From JANNAV01 sp031384695 (lineage in GTDB: Bacteria > Pseudomonadota > Alphaproteobacteria > Rhodobacterales > Rhodobacteraceae), in the NCBI GenBank assembly GCA_031384695.1, contig JANNAV010000187.1, positions 1-33,418 on the forward strand: a stretch of 33,418 nucleotides of DNA. The letters run 5' to 3'. The position numbers were made by a program, and so were the translations under genes. The first letter of the stretch is position 1, and each line of letters opens with the position of its first letter. Positions 9,557-18,103 of this stretch are shown one piece after another. The notes beneath the pieces are model-generated. The model worked only from the letters and a program-made list of their open reading frames with translations. It ran no database searches and was not told where the DNA came from.

Positions 9557-10304
9557 AGGGGTCCTCATAGGGATCTTCGAAACTGGCCTCGCCGGCGGAT
9601 TGTCCCAACTCGAACCGGCGATTTTGCAGATAAAGCAGCCGTGCCTGCGCATAGCTGTCGGCGGAACCGTACAGAACGGAATCCAGCGTTTCCTTGAAGC
9701 GCGCCCGGTCGCCCACCCGCGAGGCCAGCTTGGCCACCGGCACGATGTTGTTTTCCGGCGAGGGCAGCAGGCTGTTCAACGGGTCTATCACCGCATCCAC
9801 GATAAGGCCAACCGTATCGCGCGTGGTCGACGGCCCGGCGAAAGGCAGTTCCACATAGGCACCTTCGGGCACGCCCCAGATATGCAATGTCTGGCCGAAA
9901 TCGGTTTTGGAACCTGGCACACCCAGCGCCGTTGCCGGATCAAGCACCCCGCCCAGACCGATCACCGTGTTCAGCCCGAAACGCAGCGTGTTCTCGGCGG
10001 CTTTGCCCAGCCGGAATTGCAGCACATCGTTCAGAACCGCCGAGGGCATGCCCAGATTATCGGAAAAATTGCTGACGCCACGGGCCAGCGGGCCTTGCCC
10101 GTCGCGGCCCACGGCATCGGCCAGCGGACGCAGGATGGCCTTGTCCAACCCGGTGTTGAAGGCGTGGATCTCGCGGTTCATCGCCTCGTCAGGGTCATTG
10201 ATCGCCTGCGGTTGCGGGGCCGCGCAAGCCGCAAGCGCCAAGGCCAGGCCAAGGGCACCGATGGCCGCAACGCTGTGCCGTTTGCCGCGCAAGCTGTTAT
10301 CCAT
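9546..10304 (-). CDS. mlaA: MlaA/VacJ-family lipoprotein
   Basis: Outer-membrane lipoprotein that removes mislocalised phospholipids from the outer leaflet and passes them to MlaC. The 252-residue product has a hydrophobic leader with lipobox LAAC (acylated Cys27), then the VacJ core: NDPDEAMNREIHAFN, a long conserved middle with GLGGVLDPA and DFGQTLHIWGV, and YVELPFAGPSTTRD, followed by an acidic C-terminal tail. It is first in a two-gene unit with mlaC and is divergent from the secretion ABC transporter. The ribosome site before ATG 10304 is weak, but this start gives a standard lipoprotein signal. Confidence 0.95.
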   Translation of the reverse strand: MDNSLRGKRHSVAAIGALGLALALAACAAPQPQAINDPDEAMNREIHAFNTGLDKAILRPLADAVGRDGQGPLARGVSNFSDNLGMPSAVLNDVLQFRLGKAAENTLRFGLNTVIGLGGVLDPATALGVPGSKTDFGQTLHIWGVPEGAYVELPFAGPSTTRDTVGLIVDAVIDPLNSLLPSPENNIVPVAKLASRVGDRARFKETLDSVLYGSADSYAQARLLYLQNRRFELGQSAGEASFEDPYEDPYAQ

Positions 10305-10462
10305 GACCGCACAAGTTCCGAACTACCAAAGCCTATCCGGCATCCACGATTTCCGCGCCAAGCCTTATGCCGCGGCAGGTTTCTTTACAACGCCCCATCG
10401 CCATCCCCCATTGGCCACCGGAGATTTCCTGCCGACTGGACAATCCTGCCACAACCATCAAT

Positions 10463-12208
10463 ATGCGGCGCATGATCAGACCAGAACTCAAACGCGGCAA
10501 CGACGAGTTGCGCGCCGCCCGGGCCGACCAGCGCGGCCTTTTATGGGCAGTTGGGCTGTTTTCGGTGTTCGTCAACCTTTTGCAGCTGACCGGCTCGCTT
10601 TATATGCTGCAGGTCTATGACCGGGTGCTGGGCAGCCGCTCGGTGGCGACGCTGGTGGCGATCTCGGTGCTGGCGGCGGCGATGTTTCTGGCGATGGGGC
10701 TGTTGGATTACGCACGGGCGCGGGTGCTGGCGCGAATCGGCGCGCGGATGCAGGAACGGCTGGATCGGCGGGTGTTCGCGGCCTCGATGCAACGGCTGAA
10801 CCAGCAGCCGGGCGATGGTGCCGCGATTGCCGCCCAGCGCGATCTTGAATCGATCCGCAACCTGTGGTCATCGCCGGTGCTGATGGCGATTTTCGACATT
10901 CCGTGGACGCCGGTTTTCCTGTTCGCCATCTTCATGTTTCACCCGATGCTGGGCTGGCTTGCCATAGCGGGGGGTGGATTTCTGATCATCGTCACCGTGC
11001 TGAACCAGCGCTTTACCCAAGGTCCGCAAACCCGCGCCAACGGCCAGGCGATGCAGGCCGAGCGGGTGGCCGACATGATCAAGAACGAATCTGAAACCGT
11101 GCTGGCCCTTGGCATGACCGGGGCCGCCTTCACCCGCTGGCACACATCGCGCAGTGTGGCGCTTGAATCGATGATCAGCACCGCCGATCTTGCGGGCAAG
11201 TTCAGTGCCATCACCCGCACCTTCCGCATGTTCCTGCAATCGGCCATCCTCGGGGTTGGCGCTTATCTGGCGTTGCAGGGCGAACTGTCGTCCGGGGCGA
11301 TGATCGCGGGGTCGATCCTGATGGGTCGCGCGCTGGCCCCGATCGAGCAGGCGGTGGGCCAATGGGCCATCGTCACCCGCGCGCAGGAGGGTTGGGCGCG
11401 GCTGGCCGAACTCCTCACCCGGATGCCCGCCGAGGCCGCGCGCACCGCCCTGCCGCGCCCCCGCGCCATTCTGGATGTGCAGAACCTGACGGTGGTGCCG
11501 CCGGGCGAGACGCAGGCCGCCCTCAAGATCGTGACGTTCCGGCTGGAGCCCGGTCAGGCGCTGGGCATCATCGGACCTTCGGGGGCGGGCAAATCCACCC
11601 TTGCGCGGGCGCTGATCGGGGTGTGGAAACCGGCGGGGGGCAAAATCCGCCTCGACGGCGCCACCCTTGATCAATACGACCCCGACATACTGGGCAGCTA
11701 TATCGGCTATCTGCCGCAGCGCGTCAGCCTGTTCGATGGCACCATCGCCGAGAATATCGGCCGCCTGCAGGCCGGGGCCGACAGCGCCAAGATCGTCGAT
11801 GCCGCGAAAAAGGCGGCCGCGCATGAGATGATCCTGAAATTGCCTGATGGCTATGACACGCGGGTGGCCGCGATTTCGGGCCGCCTGTCGGGCGGGCAGA
11901 TACAGCGCATCGGCCTCGCGCGCGCGCTGTTTGGCGGGCCGCTGATGCTGGTGCTGGACGAACCGAACTCCAACCTCGACAATGACGGCTCGCAGGCGCT
12001 CAATCAGGCGATCCGCGGCATGAAAGAGGCCGGGGGGATCGTGCTGATCATGGCGCATCGCCCGGCGGCGATACAGGAATGCGATCTGCTGCTGGTGCTG
12101 GAAGAGGGCGGCAAGCGCGCCTTTGGCCCGCGCGATCAGGTGCTGCGGGAAATGGTCAAGAACCACACCGAAATTGTCCGCTCCTCGGGGCCGGGCGGTG
12201 TGTCATGA
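10463..12208 (+). CDS. Type I secretion system permease/ATPase (PrtD/AprD/HlyB-like)
   Basis: Inner-membrane ABC exporter that drives RTX-type proteins from cytoplasm to exterior through an adaptor and a TolC-like channel. The 581-residue product has an N-terminal transmembrane domain (several helices, about residues 25-300, including SLYMLQVYDRVLGSRS typical of this exporter class), then an ATPase with Walker A GPSGAGKST (371-379), signature LSGGQ (475-479), Walker B LMLVLDEP followed by NSNLD, and an H-loop His in MAHRP. It has no C39 peptidase domain, fitting a non-cleaved C-terminal signal. The start is uncertain: ATG 10463 and 10472 both lack a good ribosome site. It overlaps the hlyD-like gene by ATGA. 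The RTX protein 1.8 kb upstream is the likely cargo. Confidence 0.93.
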   Translation: MRRMIRPELKRGNDELRAARADQRGLLWAVGLFSVFVNLLQLTGSLYMLQVYDRVLGSRSVATLVAISVLAAAMFLAMGLLDYARARVLARIGARMQERLDRRVFAASMQRLNQQPGDGAAIAAQRDLESIRNLWSSPVLMAIFDIPWTPVFLFAIFMFHPMLGWLAIAGGGFLIIVTVLNQRFTQGPQTRANGQAMQAERVADMIKNESETVLALGMTGAAFTRWHTSRSVALESMISTADLAGKFSAITRTFRMFLQSAILGVGAYLALQGELSSGAMIAGSILMGRALAPIEQAVGQWAIVTRAQEGWARLAELLTRMPAEAARTALPRPRAILDVQNLTVVPPGETQAALKIVTFRLEPGQALGIIGPSGAGKSTLARALIGVWKPAGGKIRLDGATLDQYDPDILGSYIGYLPQRVSLFDGTIAENIGRLQAGADSAKIVDAAKKAAAHEMILKLPDGYDTRVAAISGRLSGGQIQRIGLARALFGGPLMLVLDEPNSNLDNDGSQALNQAIRGMKEAGGIVLIMAHRPAAIQECDLLLVLEEGGKRAFGPRDQVLREMVKNHTEIVRSSGPGGVS

Positions 12209-13500
12209 AACAGGAATGGTCGGCCCGCAGCCCGCTTTGGGTGGGATTTGTCACATTGCTGTTTCTGGTCGGCGGCTTTGGGGTGTGGAGCGTTGCCACC
12301 ACCATTTCCGGCGCCATCATCGCCCCTGGCCTGATCGAGGTGGAACAGAACCGCCAGATCGTGCAGCACCCCGATGGCGGCGTGGTCTCGGAAATCGACG
12401 TGATCGAGACGCAGTCGGTCAAGGCCGGTGATCTGCTGATCCGGCTGGACGGATCACTGCTGCAATCGGAACTGGCCATCGTCGAAGGCCGGTTTTACGA
12501 GGTTCTGGCCCGCACCGCCCGGCTTGAGACCGAACGCGACGATGCCGCTGTGCTGGTGTTCCCGGATGATCTGCTGGCCACCGGTGCCGCGCGTGCCGAT
12601 GTGGCAGCCCAGATCGAGGGCCAGCGCCGCCTGTTCGCCGCCCGCATCGACAGTGCCGCCCGCCAGTCCGAACAGCTTGGCAAACGCAGCCTGCAGATCA
12701 GTGCGCAGATCGAAGGCATCGACGCCCAAAGTGCCGCCGCCACCACCCAGCTTGCCCTGATCCGCACCGAATTGGGCGATCAGAAGGCTTTGCTGGCAAA
12801 GGGCCTGTCGCAGGCCAGCCGCGTGTCGGCGTTGCAGCGCGAAGAGGCCAACCTGCAAGGGACGGTTGGCGAGTTGATCGCGTCGCGCGCGCAGGCCGAA
12901 GGGCGGATCACCGAGTTTGATCTGGAGATTCTGCGCCTTGCCGCCGTGCGCCGCGAAGAGGCCAACACCCAGTTGCGCGAAACCGGCCCGATGGTGCTGG
13001 AACTGGCCGAACGCCGCCGCGCCCTTCTGGAACGCATCGACAGACTGGATATCCGCGCGCCGGTTTCGGGGCTGGTGCTGGGCCTGCAGGTGACCACGCC
13101 GCGCTCGGTGCTGCGCCCGGCCGATCCGGTGCTCTACATCATCCCGCAAGACCGCCCGCTGGTGATCATCGCCCAGATCGCGCCGATTCATGTCGACGAG
13201 GTATATCCCGGCCAATCGGTGGAACTGGTGTTTTCCGCCTTTTCCAGCCGGGTGACGCCGCATCTGAAAGGCCATGTGGCCACGATATCCGCCGATGCGC
13301 TGACCGATCAGCGCAGTCAGGGCCAGTATTTCCGCGCCGAAATCCTGCTGGATGACGGCGAGATTGCCAAGCTGGAAGGCCAGACATTGCTGCCCGGCAT
13401 GCCGGTGGAGGCGTTCATCCAGACCGCCCCGCGCACGCCGATGGCCTATATACTGAAACCCTTCACCGATTACTTCGCGCGCGCCTTCCGCGAATCCTGA
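12205..13500 (+). CDS. HlyD-family membrane fusion protein of type I secretion
   Basis: Periplasmic adaptor linking the ABC exporter to an outer-membrane channel. The 431-residue product has a short cytoplasmic start, one membrane helix (about residues 10-35), a biotinyl-lipoyl half motif (GLIEVEQNRQIVQHPDGGVV), a long alpha-helical hairpin region (about 90-290), the second lipoyl half (DIRAPVSGLVLGL) and a beta-barrel C-terminal domain (PGMPVEAFIQT). ATG 12205 overlaps the ABC stop as ATGA, so the pair is translationally coupled. No TolC gene is present in the window, so the outer channel must be encoded elsewhere. Confidence 0.95.
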   Translation: MKQEWSARSPLWVGFVTLLFLVGGFGVWSVATTISGAIIAPGLIEVEQNRQIVQHPDGGVVSEIDVIETQSVKAGDLLIRLDGSLLQSELAIVEGRFYEVLARTARLETERDDAAVLVFPDDLLATGAARADVAAQIEGQRRLFAARIDSAARQSEQLGKRSLQISAQIEGIDAQSAAATTQLALIRTELGDQKALLAKGLSQASRVSALQREEANLQGTVGELIASRAQAEGRITEFDLEILRLAAVRREEANTQLRETGPMVLELAERRRALLERIDRLDIRAPVSGLVLGLQVTTPRSVLRPADPVLYIIPQDRPLVIIAQIAPIHVDEVYPGQSVELVFSAFSSRVTPHLKGHVATISADALTDQRSQGQYFRAEILLDDGEIAKLEGQTLLPGMPVEAFIQTAPRTPMAYILKPFTDYFARAFRES

Positions 13501-13535
13501 AGTTGTGCCGAAAGCCCTGAGCAACGGAGCCCATC

Positions 13536-14000
13536 ATGCCTGATACCATCGAAACGCGCCTCGCGTCGCTGGGCATCGCCCTGCCCGACGCCCCCGCCCC
13601 CGCGGCCAATTACGTGCCCTATGTCATCACCGGCACCACGGTTTACATCTCGGGTCAGGTCAGCCAGACCGCCGCCGGTTTCACCAAAGGCCGCCTTGGT
13701 GCCGATCTGGATGTGGCCGCCGGGGCCGAGGCCGCCAGATCCTGCGCCATCTCGCTGCTGGCGCAGTTGAAAAAGGCTTGTGGCGGCGATCTGTCACGCG
13801 TGGTGCGGGCGGTGAAACTCACCGGTTTTGTCAATTGCACCCCTGATTTCACCGACCAGCCCAAGGTGATCAACGGCGCGTCCGATTTTCTGGTGGCGGT
13901 GATGGGCGAGGCCGGGCGGCATGCCCGCTCGGCGGTGGGGGCGCCGTCGCTGCCACTTGGGGTGGCGGTTGAGATCGAAGGCATCTTCGAGATCAGTTGA
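13536..14000 (+). CDS. RidA/YjgF-family protein
   Basis: Rid-family protein; canonical RidA hydrolyses reactive enamine/imine intermediates from PLP enzymes to ammonia and a ketoacid. The 154-residue product matches the longer Rid subfamily with an N-terminal extension (TRLASLGIALPDAPAPAANYVPY), then YISGQ, the core VKLTGFVNC, and HARSAVGAPSLPLGVAVEIE with Arg131 and Glu148 at the positions of RidA's substrate-binding Arg and conserved Glu. The Arg suggests possible deaminase chemistry, but this subfamily is poorly characterised. A GGAG lies upstream of ATG 13536. The stop overlaps the next gene's ATG (TGATG). Confidence 0.92.
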   Translation: MPDTIETRLASLGIALPDAPAPAANYVPYVITGTTVYISGQVSQTAAGFTKGRLGADLDVAAGAEAARSCAISLLAQLKKACGGDLSRVVRAVKLTGFVNCTPDFTDQPKVINGASDFLVAVMGEAGRHARSAVGAPSLPLGVAVEIEGIFEIS

Positions 14001-14803
14001 TGCACGCGCGCCTTCCCCCCGCCTTCCTCACGATCCCGCTGGCGCATCGCGGCTATCACGATCAGGGCCAGCGCCGCCCGGAAAATTCGCTGTCCGCCTT
14101 TCGCGCGGCAATTGCGGCGGGTTACGGCATCGAGCTTGATATCCAGCTTGCAGCCGATGGCGAAGCGGTGGTGTTTCACGACGATACGCTGAACCGCATG
14201 ACCACCGGCGCGGGCCCGGTGCTGGCGCGCGGTGCCGCCGAGTTGCGCCGGATCCGCCTCAGGCACAGCGATGAAGATCACATCCCCGGCCTCGAAGAAA
14301 CCCTGTCGCTGGTGGCAGGCCGGATCCCGCTGCTGATCGAGATCAAGGACCGGCTTGACAGCATGACCCCCACCTCCGGCCGCCTCGAAGCCGCCACCGC
14401 CCGCGCGCTTGCGGCCTATAAGGGCCCGGTGGCGGTAATGTCGTTCAACCCGCATTGCGTGGCCGAGATGGCGCGCATCGCCCCGGATATCCCGCGCGGC
14501 CTGACCACCGAGGATTACAACCCGCTGTTCTGCGCCCCGCTTTCCGCCGCCACCTGCGCGCATCTGCGCGCCATTCCCGATTACCACCGCACCGGCGCAA
14601 GCTTTATCTCGCACAAGGCCACAGACCTCGCCCGCCCCCGGGTGGCCGAACTGAAAGCCAAAGGGGCGGCCATCCTGTGCTGGACCATCCGCTCGCCCCA
14701 AGCCGAGGCCAAAGCCCGCGCCATCGCCGACAACATCACGTTCGAGGGGTACGCACCCGAATCCGCCCCCCCCAAACCCATCACCGCCCAACACCGCCCT
14801 TGA
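14000..14803 (+). CDS. Glycerophosphodiester phosphodiesterase
   Basis: Hydrolyses glycerophosphodiesters from phospholipid turnover to glycerol-3-phosphate and an alcohol. The 267-residue product has the complete GDPD active site: His16-Arg-Gly, PENS with Glu28 and Asn29, Glu45 and Asp47 (GIELDIQL) as metal ligands, and His60-Asp. There is no signal peptide, suggesting a cytosolic enzyme similar to UgpQ. ATG 14000 overlaps the ridA-like stop codon, so the two are coupled. The C-terminal tail is proline-rich and probably unstructured. No transporter for glycerophosphodiesters is adjacent. Confidence 0.94.
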   Translation: MHARLPPAFLTIPLAHRGYHDQGQRRPENSLSAFRAAIAAGYGIELDIQLAADGEAVVFHDDTLNRMTTGAGPVLARGAAELRRIRLRHSDEDHIPGLEETLSLVAGRIPLLIEIKDRLDSMTPTSGRLEAATARALAAYKGPVAVMSFNPHCVAEMARIAPDIPRGLTTEDYNPLFCAPLSAATCAHLRAIPDYHRTGASFISHKATDLARPRVAELKAKGAAILCWTIRSPQAEAKARAIADNITFEGYAPESAPPKPITAQHRP

Positions 14804-14826
14804 CCCAGCGCCAACCGGTTCCACCT

Positions 14827-14861
14827 TCATCTTTGTAAAAATATCCTCGGGGGTTCGGGGG
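14827..14861 (-). repeat. Intergenic repeat, copy B
   Basis: Reads on the minus strand as CCCCCGAACCCCCGAGGATATTT followed by an A-rich end. It resembles copy A after the RTX gene in opposite orientation. It lies between the GDPD stop and the next gene and may influence transcript ends. Confidence 0.45.
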
Positions 14862-14900
14862 CGGCAAGCCACCGGCCTCTCCACAATAACAACGCAGGCC

Positions 14901-16055
14901 ATGCCCCCCAAAACCTCAATCCTGAACGGCATGTCCGAAATCCCCGCCGCTGCGTGGGATGCGCTGGCCAACCCTGCCCAAACCAACCGCCCGCACGACC
15001 CCTTCACCTCGCACCGGTTCTTGCTGGCGCTTGAAGCCTCGGGCTCGGTCGGTCCCGGCACCGGCTGGCAATCGCATCCGCTGGTGTTGCAGGATGAAAC
15101 CCTCCTCGCCGCAACGCCGCTGTATGTGAAATCCCACTCGCAAGGCGAATACATCTTCGATCACGGCTGGGCGCAGGGGTACGAGCGGGCCGGTGGGCGC
15201 TATTATCCCAAACTGCAGATCGCGGTGCCCTTCACCCCGGTGACAGGCCCGCGCTTTCTGGGGGCGGCCCCGCACCGCGATGCGCTGATCGCCAGCGCCA
15301 TCGCCCTTGCGGCGCAGAATAAGCTGTCGTCGCTGCACATCACCTTCTGCACCGAAGCCGAGGCCCGCGCGCTGGCGGAAACCCACGATCTGCTGCACCG
15401 CGTCACCCAGCAATTTCACTGGGAGAACCGCGGCTATGCCGATTTCAACGCCTTCCTCGCCGATCTGTCCTCGCGCAAACGCAAGATGATCCGGCGCGAG
15501 CGGGAAACCGCGCGCGGTGCGGGCCTCGCCATCCAATGCCTGACCGGCGATCAGATCGAACCCCGGCATTGGGATGCGTTCTGGGCGTTCTATCAGGATA
15601 CCGGGGCGCGCAAATGGGGCACGCCCTATCTGACCCGCGCATTCTTTAGTGAAATCCACCGCACGATGCGCGATGACATGCTGCTGGTCCTTGCCCTGCG
15701 CGACGGGATCCCGGTTGCCGGTGCCCTGAACTTCATCGGCCATGATACGCTTTATGGCCGCTATTGGGGCTGCGCCGAGGATCACCCCTGCCTGCACTTT
15801 GAGCTTTGCTACTATCAGGCCATCGACTGGGCCATCACCCATGGCCTTGCGCGGGTCGAGGCCGGGGCGCAGGGCGAGCATAAACTGGCGCGCGGCTATC
15901 TGCCCAGCCCGGTGCATTCACTGCACTGGATCCGCGATGCCGCCTTCCGCCGCGCGGTGGCGCAATACCTGCAGGAAGAGCGCCGCGCGGTCGATCACGA
16001 GATCGAGGTGCTGACAGCCTATGGCCCGTTCCGCCGGGTGCAAAGCGAAGACTGA
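14901..16055 (+). CDS. FemAB-like GNAT-family protein (DUF482 type)
   Basis: Member of the FemAB-like peptidoglycan-biosynthesis/GNAT family once called DUF482; the biochemical substrate is unknown. The 384-residue product shows family features: DPFTSHRFLLALEASGSVG near the start, YVKSHSQGEYIFDHGWAQ, the basic SRKRKMIRRERE segment, WDAFWAFYQDTGARKWG, and C-terminal FELCYYQAIDWAITHGL with VEAGAQGEHKLARGY. ATG 14901 lies shortly after an AGG and gives a full-length protein. It follows ridA-like and GDPD on the same strand after a 97-base gap holding the repeat. Family is secure; function is not. Confidence 0.88.
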   Translation: MPPKTSILNGMSEIPAAAWDALANPAQTNRPHDPFTSHRFLLALEASGSVGPGTGWQSHPLVLQDETLLAATPLYVKSHSQGEYIFDHGWAQGYERAGGRYYPKLQIAVPFTPVTGPRFLGAAPHRDALIASAIALAAQNKLSSLHITFCTEAEARALAETHDLLHRVTQQFHWENRGYADFNAFLADLSSRKRKMIRRERETARGAGLAIQCLTGDQIEPRHWDAFWAFYQDTGARKWGTPYLTRAFFSEIHRTMRDDMLLVLALRDGIPVAGALNFIGHDTLYGRYWGCAEDHPCLHFELCYYQAIDWAITHGLARVEAGAQGEHKLARGYLPSPVHSLHWIRDAAFRRAVAQYLQEERRAVDHEIEVLTAYGPFRRVQSED

Positions 16056-16101
16056 CAGGCGGCGCAAAGCGTGCCATGCTGCGGGCGGAACGGAGGCCCC
16101 G

Positions 16102-16704
16102 ATGCTGACCTTTTACACCAACCCGATGTCGCGCGGCCGCATTGCCCGCTGGATGCTGGAAGAAACCGGGCAGCCCTATGAAGTGGTTGTGCTGGACTAT
16201 GCCACCACGATGAAAGCGCCCGGCTATCTCGCCATCAACCCGATGGGCAAGGTTCCGGCTTTGGTGCATGGCAAACACATCGTCACCGAATGCGCCGCCG
16301 TGATCACCTACCTTGCCGATGCCTTCCCCAAGGCGGGCCTGCGTCCCAAGGATCACGCGGCGTTCTTTCGCTGGATGTTTTTCGGCGCGGGCCCGCTGGA
16401 CGCCGCGGTCACCAACAAGGCGCTTGGCGTGCTGGTGCCGCCCGAACGGCGCGGCATGGTGGGGTACGGCAGTCTTGAACTGGTCACCTCGACCCTTGCG
16501 GCGCATCTTGCCAGCCACCCCTATTTCTGCGGCGACAGTTTTTCGGCGGTGGATGTCTATGTCGGCTCGCAGATCGGTTTCGGCCTGCGCTTTGGCAGCA
16601 TCGACGCCCGGCCCGAGTTTGCCGATTACTGGGGCCGCATCTCGCAGCGCCCGGCGCATCTGCGCGCCACCGAAAAAGACAACGCCCTGATGCCAAAGGC
16701 CTGA
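16102..16704 (+). CDS. Glutathione S-transferase family protein
   Basis: Cytosolic GST-fold protein that probably conjugates or reduces electrophiles with glutathione. The 200-residue product has an N-terminal thioredoxin-like domain starting MLTFYTNPMSRGRIARWML, with the cis-Pro region INPMGKVPALV and the glutathione-gamma-Glu binding motif TECAAVITYLAD (the usual ES replaced by EC), then an all-helical C-terminal domain with FSAVDVYVGSQIGFG matching the conserved N-capping motif. ATG 16102 has CGGAGG nearby; the longer frame from 16021 overlaps the previous gene and lacks family sequence. Substrate unknown. Confidence 0.92.
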   Translation: MLTFYTNPMSRGRIARWMLEETGQPYEVVVLDYATTMKAPGYLAINPMGKVPALVHGKHIVTECAAVITYLADAFPKAGLRPKDHAAFFRWMFFGAGPLDAAVTNKALGVLVPPERRGMVGYGSLELVTSTLAAHLASHPYFCGDSFSAVDVYVGSQIGFGLRFGSIDARPEFADYWGRISQRPAHLRATEKDNALMPKA

Positions 16705-16708
16705 AACC

Positions 16709-17020
16709 ATGCCCGAAAACGCCCGCCTGACCGACCGCACCCCCCTCGCCCCGCTTTATGCCGCAGGCTGGATCGACGCGCCGCCGCGCGATGCCATCAC
16801 CAAAACCTTCAAGTTCCAGAACTTCAACGCGGCCTTCGGCTTTATGGCGCGCGTGGCCCTGTGTGCCGAGAAATGGAACCACCACCCCGAATGGTCCAAC
16901 ATCTATTCCCGTGTCAGCGTTACCCTGACCACCCATGATGTCGGCGGCCTCAGCGATCTGGACGTGAAACTGGCGATGGCGATGGAGGCGATTGCAGGCG
17001 CGCAGCACCCGGCGGGGTGA
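16709..17020 (+). CDS. phhB: Pterin-4a-carbinolamine dehydratase
   Basis: Dehydrates 4a-hydroxytetrahydrobiopterin to recycle the pterin cofactor of aromatic amino-acid hydroxylases. The 103-residue length is typical. The family signature is complete: EKWNHHPEW with His58, His59 and Pro60, then YSRVSVTLTTHDVGGLSDLD with His76. It starts four bases after the GST stop, so it is probably co-transcribed. No phenylalanine hydroxylase is nearby, so the physiological partner is not shown by context; PCD proteins also act in molybdopterin-related or regulatory roles. Confidence 0.94.
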   Translation: MPENARLTDRTPLAPLYAAGWIDAPPRDAITKTFKFQNFNAAFGFMARVALCAEKWNHHPEWSNIYSRVSVTLTTHDVGGLSDLDVKLAMAMEAIAGAQHPAG

Positions 17021-17042
17021 AGATCAGGGCGTGTTTCCCGCC

Positions 17043-18071
17043 TCAATCCGCCGATGACCTCGCCCAGAGATTGATATCCTTCTCCTCCGATATCGCATCA
17101 ATCTGCGCCAGTTCTTCGGCGGTGAAGGCCAGATTGCCTACCGCCCCGGCACAGTCGATCACCTGTTCGGGTTTTGACGCCCCGATCAGCGCCGTTGTGA
17201 TGCCACCGTCGCGCAGCACCCAGGCCAGCGCCATCTGCGCCAGGGTCTGGCCGCGCGCGGATGCCATAGCATCCAGCGCGCGCACCGAAGCGAGGGCGCG
17301 GGGGGTGATGGTGGCGGGGTCCAGCGATTTGCCTTGCGCCGCACGGCTGCCCCCGGGGATGCCTGCGAGGTATTTCTTGGTGAGAATGCCCTGCGCCAAG
17401 GGTGTGAATGCGATGGACCCCACGCCCAACGCGGCAAGCGTGTCTTTCAGACCGTCGGTTTCCACCCAGCGGTTGAGGATGGAATAGCTGGGCTGGTGGA
17501 TCACGCAAGGCGTGCCCAGCGCGTTCAGGATCGCCACCGCCTCACGCGTGCGCTGCGAGTTATAGCTGGAAATGCCCACATAAAGCGCCCGCCCCGACCG
17601 CACGATGGTATCGAGCGCGCCCATGGTTTCTTCCAGTGGGGTATCAGGATCAAACCTATGCGAATAGAAGATATCGACGTAATCAAGGCCCATGCGTTTC
17701 AGCGATTGGTCACACGACGCCAGCATGTATTTTCGCGACCCCCACTCGCCATAAGGGCAGTTCCACATGTGATATACCGCTTTGGACGAGATGATGATCT
17801 CGTCCCTGTGGGTCTTGAAATCGGTTTTCAGGATATCGCCGAATGCCTCCTCGGCAGAGCCCGCCGGGGGGCCATAGTTGTTGGCCAGATCGAAGTGGGT
17901 GATGCCGTGATCAAAGGCGGTCTGGCAAATGGCGCGTTTGGTATCGTGCGGGGTGTCATGGCCGAAATTGTGCCACAGGCCGAGGCTGATCGCGGGCAGT
18001 TTCAGGCCGGATTTGCCGCAGCGGTTATAGATCATCCGGTCATAGCGGTTGTCGGCGGCGGTATAGGGCAT
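17043..18071 (-). CDS. Aldo/keto reductase (YghZ/MgrA-like)
   Basis: NADPH-dependent carbonyl reductase similar to L-glyceraldehyde-3-phosphate reductase YghZ. The 342-residue product carries the catalytic tetrad Asp61, Tyr66 (FDLANNYGPPAG), Lys97 (SSKAVYHMWN) and His138 (FYSHRFD), and the family motif YGEWGSRKYMLASCDQSLKR. Late motifs include FTPLAQGILTKKYL and IGASKPEQV in the cofactor-binding part. ATG 18071 has AAGGA seven bases upstream. It lies 32 bases after xylA on the same strand, so it is probably the third gene of the xylose operon; it may reduce a sugar or an aldehyde by-product. Its 3' end converges with the PCD gene at 22 bases. Confidence 0.92.
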   Translation of the reverse strand: MPYTAADNRYDRMIYNRCGKSGLKLPAISLGLWHNFGHDTPHDTKRAICQTAFDHGITHFDLANNYGPPAGSAEEAFGDILKTDFKTHRDEIIISSKAVYHMWNCPYGEWGSRKYMLASCDQSLKRMGLDYVDIFYSHRFDPDTPLEETMGALDTIVRSGRALYVGISSYNSQRTREAVAILNALGTPCVIHQPSYSILNRWVETDGLKDTLAALGVGSIAFTPLAQGILTKKYLAGIPGGSRAAQGKSLDPATITPRALASVRALDAMASARGQTLAQMALAWVLRDGGITTALIGASKPEQVIDCAGAVGNLAFTAEELAQIDAISEEKDINLWARSSAD

Positions 18072-18103
18072 GCGGCGTTCCTTGGTGATGCGGCGTTTTG
18101 CGT

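Noticed and set aside
10868..12166. 432-residue minus-strand open frame opposite the ABC transporter
   Set aside because: Shadow frame with low-complexity Arg/Gln/His composition and no domain.
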